64,000 nucleotides of DNA, taken from positions 13,832,649 through 13,896,648 of the forward strand of contig OY747721.1 in assembly GCA_963556495.2 (NCBI GenBank). Direction: 5' to 3'. Shown here one piece after another: positions 58,740 through 64,000 of this stretch. Numbering within the stretch: the stretch's first letter is position 1; each line of letters begins with the position of its first letter. A model generated the notes under the pieces. The model had not been told where the DNA came from, did no database searches, and worked only from the letters and a program-made list of their open reading frames with translations. This DNA is from Valencia hispanica. Lineage: Eukaryota > Chordata > Actinopteri > Cyprinodontiformes > Valenciidae. Both the position numbers and the translations under genes were made by a program.

Positions 58740-59280
58740 TCTTTCTTTCTTTCTTTCTTGGTGCATTTCATCGTTTGTTTGCTTTTTCTTCCTTGTGCCC
58801 TACATCTCTTCTCCGTGTCTTTTAATTCCTCTCTTGTGTAAAATCACTTATTTAGATAATTATAATATTTAAGTATCAGACACACAAGGACACAGTTTAT
58901 TAAAAATAAAAAGCTACAATAAGAGTGTATAAAACAAATCAATATATAGACTGATGAGCTGCTTTTAAAGAGTCCTCACTTAATAACTAAAGTTAAAAAA
59001 TAGAAGTATAAATACATAAAACAAAACAGTGCTTCGTTGGGTTGCTCCAAGAAGCTTGCACAATTGTAATACCAACACGTTATAAATGGTCACTTGGAAT
59101 GCATTGTAATGCCACTTGTGAACACATGTACCTAAAGCTCTCTACATGGGGTTGGATCACCTCGGACACATGATAACACCAGGTCGGAACAGAGAAAATG
59201 ATACCCAAGCCTTTTCAACTACTCATGGAGAAATGACACTTGAGCTTAGTCAAAACAAGGATGTGAACTAGGAAAGATAC
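58740..59280. other. Intronic stretch with a short (TTTC)n tract
   Basis: (TTTC)n lies at about 58736-58760. The rest is AT-rich without recognised features. Confidence 0.55.
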
Positions 59281-59800
59281 AGGTGAAACTTAATAAATTA
59301 GAATGTAATTGAGGAGTGTATTTATTTTTATTGAACCAATTAAAAAAAATAAAACTTAGGTATGGTTTTATAACACTCAAAGAATTGTTTCATTTATTTA
59401 TATCTGTTAATTCTAATAATTATGGCTTACTGCTGATTTAAAACTATCTATGTCCATGTACTGTAAAATATCTAATACATTAATTACTGTGTCAATCTGG
59501 GATTGCATGGAGGTGATCAGGCTGTGGCTCTGCTGGGATTGAGGAAACCTTGTGGCCTTCAGCTCGTCTCCACTGTTCGTCTCGACTGTTGGAGACAGTC
59601 TTTATTGTTCTTGATAGTTGACCTGTGGCTCAAGCCCATCCTCTGAACAAAAAAACCGCAATAGCATTCAACTACCAGTTTCCCAGAAATGAACAGACTC
59701 GGACCCTCTCGCCATCTTGCTCCATAGAGAAGCATTAGATCCTGGGACACTTTTGTGGCTTTCTGGGCTTTATTTATGTTATAAGGCATAAAAATGGTAA
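59281..59800 (-). mobile_element. Decayed Tc1-like fragment (family of 53826-55320)
   Basis: The left end CAGGTGAAACTTAATAAATT is like that of the 53826 element. GTGTCAATCTGGGATTGCAT followed by GGCTCTGCTGGGATTGAGG corresponds in order to 54125-54190. The right end is lost. Confidence 0.55.
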
Positions 59801-59814
59801 AAACATGGACATAG

Positions 59815-60155
59815 ATAAAAGCGTTGCATTTTTTACAAAAGAAAGTGGAGCTGAGTAGAAATCAGTTGGAATTTGTCTTGGATCACCACCAGTGAAGTAA
59901 CTTAAGTTAGTTATTTGTTCAGAGTCAGCATAAGAGTTGCATTGCTGTTAGCCAATCAGAGGCGAGACGTTTGCACACTGTGAATATTATTGAGGAAGAC
60001 TTGTGATTTTGTCGTAAACTGCAACCTGCAACCTGAAACATGATCACCAGAAAAAATTTTCCACAGTTAAGAACTCATAAGGCATTTGTTCAAACAAGTG
60101 ACCACAGGAAATTTATTGAAAAAAGAAAACAAGTAAATAAGACCTTTAAAGGATA
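59815..60155 (-). repeat. Unclassified dispersed repeat, copy 2
   Basis: This is the reverse-complement counterpart of 7815-8170, sharing about six blocks in the same order. It is found directly after the Tc1-like fragment. Confidence 0.65.
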
Positions 60156-60875
60156 GTAAATCTAAAATATGCTGCACATGAACACAGCTGGCCTTCAATT
60201 ATGTTCCTCATTTCAAAGACTATTGATATGAGATAAGGCTTCTCCCTCTTGCATTGAGATCTGAAGATCTGTGTCTCTAATCTCATGTTTAAAAAAATAT
60301 ATATAATCCCAGGTTGAAATTTTGTACATAGCCCTCCAAGGCATAAAGCCGACCTTTCTGAAGGCTCCTTGAAGATATTAATTGTTGTTGCCCCCAAATG
60401 TTGTCAAGAGCCTCTCAAGGAATTGTTTCGGCACATGCAGTTACCTTGTGGGTTAGCAACAGTAACTAAGGAGGGCGGGGTTTAGTTGGACTGAGCCACG
60501 GGTCAACACCCCAGATATTCCCTGTAGAGGGTAGGTTTGGCAAGTTTGGTGGTCAATCAGGCACATTAATCTCATAGTTATTGAACCTGCTTTTGCATGG
60601 TTCCTATGCAATCTGCAAAAGTCAGTATTTTGGTTGAACTATTCTTCAGACCTTGATAAGCATGGGGAAGAAATGAGCAGGGAAAAAAATATTTGCATTT
60701 TCAGACTTTGTGTCTTTCTTTTGTCCGTCCTTCCTCATTTTCTTTCCATTGTCTTTCCTTTCTTCATTTTTTCTTCTCCTTTTTTTCTCCGCTCTATATG
60801 TCTTCCCTCCCTTCCTTCTTTATGTCCGTCCTTACATCCTTCCTTTGTCATCATTCCTTTGTCTTTCTTTCTTTC

Positions 60876-60955
<80 letters not shown>

Positions 60956-63380
60956 TGGATTTGATAAACTGCCTTTCACAATGTCATAAATAATCAATGC
61001 ATTCTAATTGTATGAGAAACCTAAGTGTTTGGCTTTTCATTTGTTGTAACAGAAATAGGCACTTAAAAGGGTTTTTTTCTGAGTGAGATGAGTTTTCTAA
61101 CATGCGTTTCACTTCTGGAGTTGAATTGTTGAAATAAACTTTGGTTTCCATACAACAAATACAAAGAGTAATGACAAAATCCCAAGGCATCAGATCAAAC
61201 TAAGCTCAAACTTAGTTAGCTTTCCAAATAGTGTGTAACAGTTGAAAATCTCATTATTGTTTGAACTACATCTGTTTTTAGACTGAAAGTCATGACCAAA
61301 GTGCTTGCAGCAACACCAATCCTGTGGGGTTTCATTTGCATGTGTATTGACAGTCAATCAATGTGCACTGTTAGATGAAGGTGAAATTATTTGCAAAGCC
61401 TTTTATTGTGTAAATGTATATGTGTATATATATATATATAAAATGCCAACTTTCATATTTAGCTATGTGCAGCCAATTTAGGGAATAAACTCAAGGCTGA
61501 ATGGTTATCTTTAACTTTCCCAGTCAGCATTTTAACTTCAGTGGATACTCTATGATCTACAGACCCATACATTAGAATATTGTTGACAGCTTGATTCATT
61601 TATGTAACTCCATCACTAATTGAAACACATTATATAGATAGATTTTACACAGACTGTTTTCAAGCTTATATTTCTGATTTCCTGCTTACAGCTAATGATG
61701 ACAAGACATCAAGATTGGAATATCACATCAGACCAATAAAACATATTTTTATTCCAGAAATATTGTTTTAATGAAAGATATTTTTATACCTGCCTAAAGG
61801 TTGCTATTTATATTTGTAATTATCTTCACAAAGTAATTTTAATCTGACAAATGATCCTAATCAAAACACATTTGACTGAACATGACACAGTAAATCTGAC
61901 TTTTACAAAGACACTATTAACCCCAGCACATTGTGATCAACTCCGAGCACTAATAAGACAAAAAGGATCACTGTTGGACAGGATTTGGCGTGAAGTTGAT
62001 ATCCAGTATGCCAGATATGTTACAAATAAAACTCTTTAAATAAAATATCAAATCATCCAATCATAGTGTGTAAAACTTGTTAAAGCCACAAAAGAGAATT
62101 TTGTCATTGCAGAAACTGTTGGCCATGTTTGTAATCTTTTTCCCCCCAGAATTGTGTTTTTATTTAATCAAGCTGAAGCTACTGCAGCATGACTCATTAT
62201 AACCAAATGTGAGTACACATTGCGCCACAAATAATTTAGTGTTTTTGTAAGCTCAGGTGTTTACCTCTGACAGTGAATGCTGAGTGACAGGCAGGTGCAA
62301 GCTGCCTCGCGCTTGTTCATTTGGCCAGCCGGCCTCATATCAAAGTAGACTATAAAAGATCAGACCCTCCCTTTAGCTCAATTTGATTAGCAGCGAAAAC
62401 CCTTCCTGATGACCTTTTAGTTCTGTGACGTCTATCTGCAGAAGATCAGAACTCTGCTTCCCAAACACTCAAATAAAATTGGACAACCAAGACCTGTACA
62501 TTTCAGATCAACATGCTGAAAGTAAGACCTGAGTTTACCCCAGATTGGGGACACAGAAGGATCCCATCTGTCAGTTTATGCATTATTGCATTTTCCCCTC
62601 CACCCAGCCACTTTATCATGATATAAGACCACCCTCCCTATTTATCACGAATCTCATCACACTGCTGTTTGTTCAGCTCACAAGCTCTCATTCTATAGCC
62701 TGAACAGATGATTGTACTTTCCATGTCCGTTGTAATTGAAGGGATCTGTTTATCATGCAGCTGAGAGTCTGGTTTTAGGAAAGTGATGAATTCTGTAAGA
62801 AAACAAGATTTCTCCTAAAGAGACCCTGCTGAGTGACATTTAGTCCACATGTACTAGCATCTGAACGTCTACAGGGGGCTGGGATGTCACTGAGCTATTA
62901 TTCTGCCAAAAAGAATGAGTATCTATTAATGGAAATGCAGATGGATACATTCTGGTCATACCTAGTCTTTGCCCCTTAAACTCAGTTCCAGGAGTGTTTT
63001 GTTTTCTTTTTTACTTCTTTTTAGAAATATATTGTCCCACAGGAACCACTTTTCTCAGCCAGGTGGGATCAGTTCATTCTCCTGGTCAAAGATAAAAATA
63101 AAATTAGCAGGCCGTATTTAGACAGACAGTGGAAGAGCAGCACAGGGCTGACTGTTGTTGCCAACTCTAGTGACTCCATGAATGGTACTGATACCCACTT
63201 GACCTTAATCCTACATTGCAATCTGGTCACTGGTTTTTGAGATGCTTAGATAAAATATCCTTATCACCAGCTTTGTTTGTTTTCTCAGAATCATAACTTG
63301 GTACCAAATATGGTAATTTATGAGATGATGTTGGGGGAACCTCTTTGCCCTCAGTATTTATTACATTGCAAGAGTTTCTT
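60156..63380. other. Repeat-poor part of kcnma1 intron 2
   Basis: It contains a (TTTC)n tract at 60869-60956 and a (TA)n run near 61420-61441. The region 62200-62480 has balanced composition, no repeat signature and several short homeobox- or bHLH-like motifs, and could be conserved noncoding sequence. No gene was seen. Confidence 0.55.
60869..60956. repeat. (TTTC)n microsatellite
   Basis: About 20 or more units embedded in a longer pyrimidine-rich tract (60710-60956). Confidence 0.95.
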
Positions 63381-63545
63381 CACATAAAACAGCACAAATT
63401 TCAATGTATTTGGGGATTTTATGATAGAACACCAAAATGCGTAATTGTAAAAGTAAAATGATACACGGTTTTTGATATTTTTAAACAATTAAAATCTGAA
63501 AGTGTATCATGCATCTGAATCATCTAAATAAAATCAAGTTAAACT
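63380..63545. mobile_element. Tc1-like terminal fragment
   Basis: AAATTTCAATGTATTTGGGG, GATTTTATGATAGAACACCA and AATTAAAATCTGAAAGTGT follow the order of the Tc1-like terminus also present at 3988-4190. Confidence 0.5.
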
Positions 63546-63600
63546 AATTACCTTTAGATGTCAAAATATAGTCAATTAAGTCTATCACTTCGTTATTTAA

Positions 63601-63922
63601 AGGGATATTCCACCCCTAAATTAAATTAATATTGTTGCCATATTCCCCAGAGTTAGATAAGTGAGAAAAGCATTTTGGAATCAGTCCAGTCATTCTCCTA
63701 ATCTGGCAGCTGTCCGTTTGCTTTTGCTTAGCATAAACAATGTAAGAGAATGGTAGCAGCTAGCATTTCATGTGCGAAAATCATGAGCATTACTCAATAA
63801 TGAGCCTAATTATTCCTGGTGAGCTCAATAATCATATTGATTGCAAATGAAAATTATAAGTAACACGAAGGAATTACAGGAGCCGATTTAGATTTGGGAC
63901 TACATTACGACAAAGCACCCCT
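63601..63922. mobile_element. TTAA-flanked MITE (322 bp)
   Basis: The ends are AGGGATATTCC on the left and, reverse-complemented, AGGGGTGCTTTG on the right, each flanked by TTAA (63597-63600 and 63923-63926). The interior contains the CATTTTGGAATCAGTCCAGT and GCTTAGCATAAAC blocks typical of a fish MITE family. It shares the AGGG ends and TTAA target with 2521-2861. Confidence 0.65.
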
Positions 63923-64000
63923 TTAAGCCGCTGCTGAAAGGCACAAGGACATGACACAGCACCACCTAAAAGAGATTTACTCTACAAAACTCGCTGTCTA

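Overview
The window is from a vertebrate nuclear genome, almost certainly a teleost fish. It has split genes with consensus splice sites, no operon structure, AT-rich introns full of microsatellites, and a typical fish mixture of Tc1-like, L2-like, L1-like, Ty3/gypsy, SINE and MITE repeats. I cannot name the species. No rRNA, functional tRNA, CRISPR or bacterial feature was seen.

Two host genes lie head to tail on the + strand. From 1387 to 9662 are the last five coding exons of dlg5 (MAGUK scaffold, guanylate-kinase-like C-terminus), followed by its 3'UTR to about 10.43 kb. About 3 kb further on, kcnma1 (BK calcium- and voltage-gated potassium channel) begins: coding exon 1 is 13371-13604 (N-terminus and S0) and coding exon 2 is 52940-53083 (S0-S1 linker). 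Reading frames join cleanly across every splice junction. From general knowledge, DLG5 and KCNMA1 are also neighbours in the same order in human, which supports both calls. The window ends inside kcnma1 intron 2.

The 39.3-kb first intron of kcnma1 is largely transposon. It holds a Tc1 deletion derivative with about 210-bp IR/DR-type termini (20536-21740), three L2-like LINE fragments, and a nested structure at 33-49.4 kb: an L1-superfamily LINE on the + strand cut by a full-length Ty3/gypsy element on the - strand (34274-42850). The gypsy element keeps both LTRs, a TTAG target-site duplication, a CCA-matching primer site and a polypurine tract. Its Gag resembles the vertebrate PNMA family in the N-terminal domain and the capsid core. 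Another L2-like LINE (52085-52937) ends exactly at the 3' splice site of kcnma1 exon 2.

The dlg5 introns and kcnma1 intron 2 carry decayed Tc1 copies, two TTAA-flanked MITEs, tRNA-derived SINEs, an unclassified repeat of about 350 bp present in inverted orientation, and long simple repeats. All transposon reading frames are broken. I found no new defence or metabolic system. The items most worth follow-up are the PNMA-like gypsy element, the LINE-abutted splice acceptor, a pair of perfect back-to-back hairpins at 21867-21966, and the IR/DR Tc1 deletion derivative.
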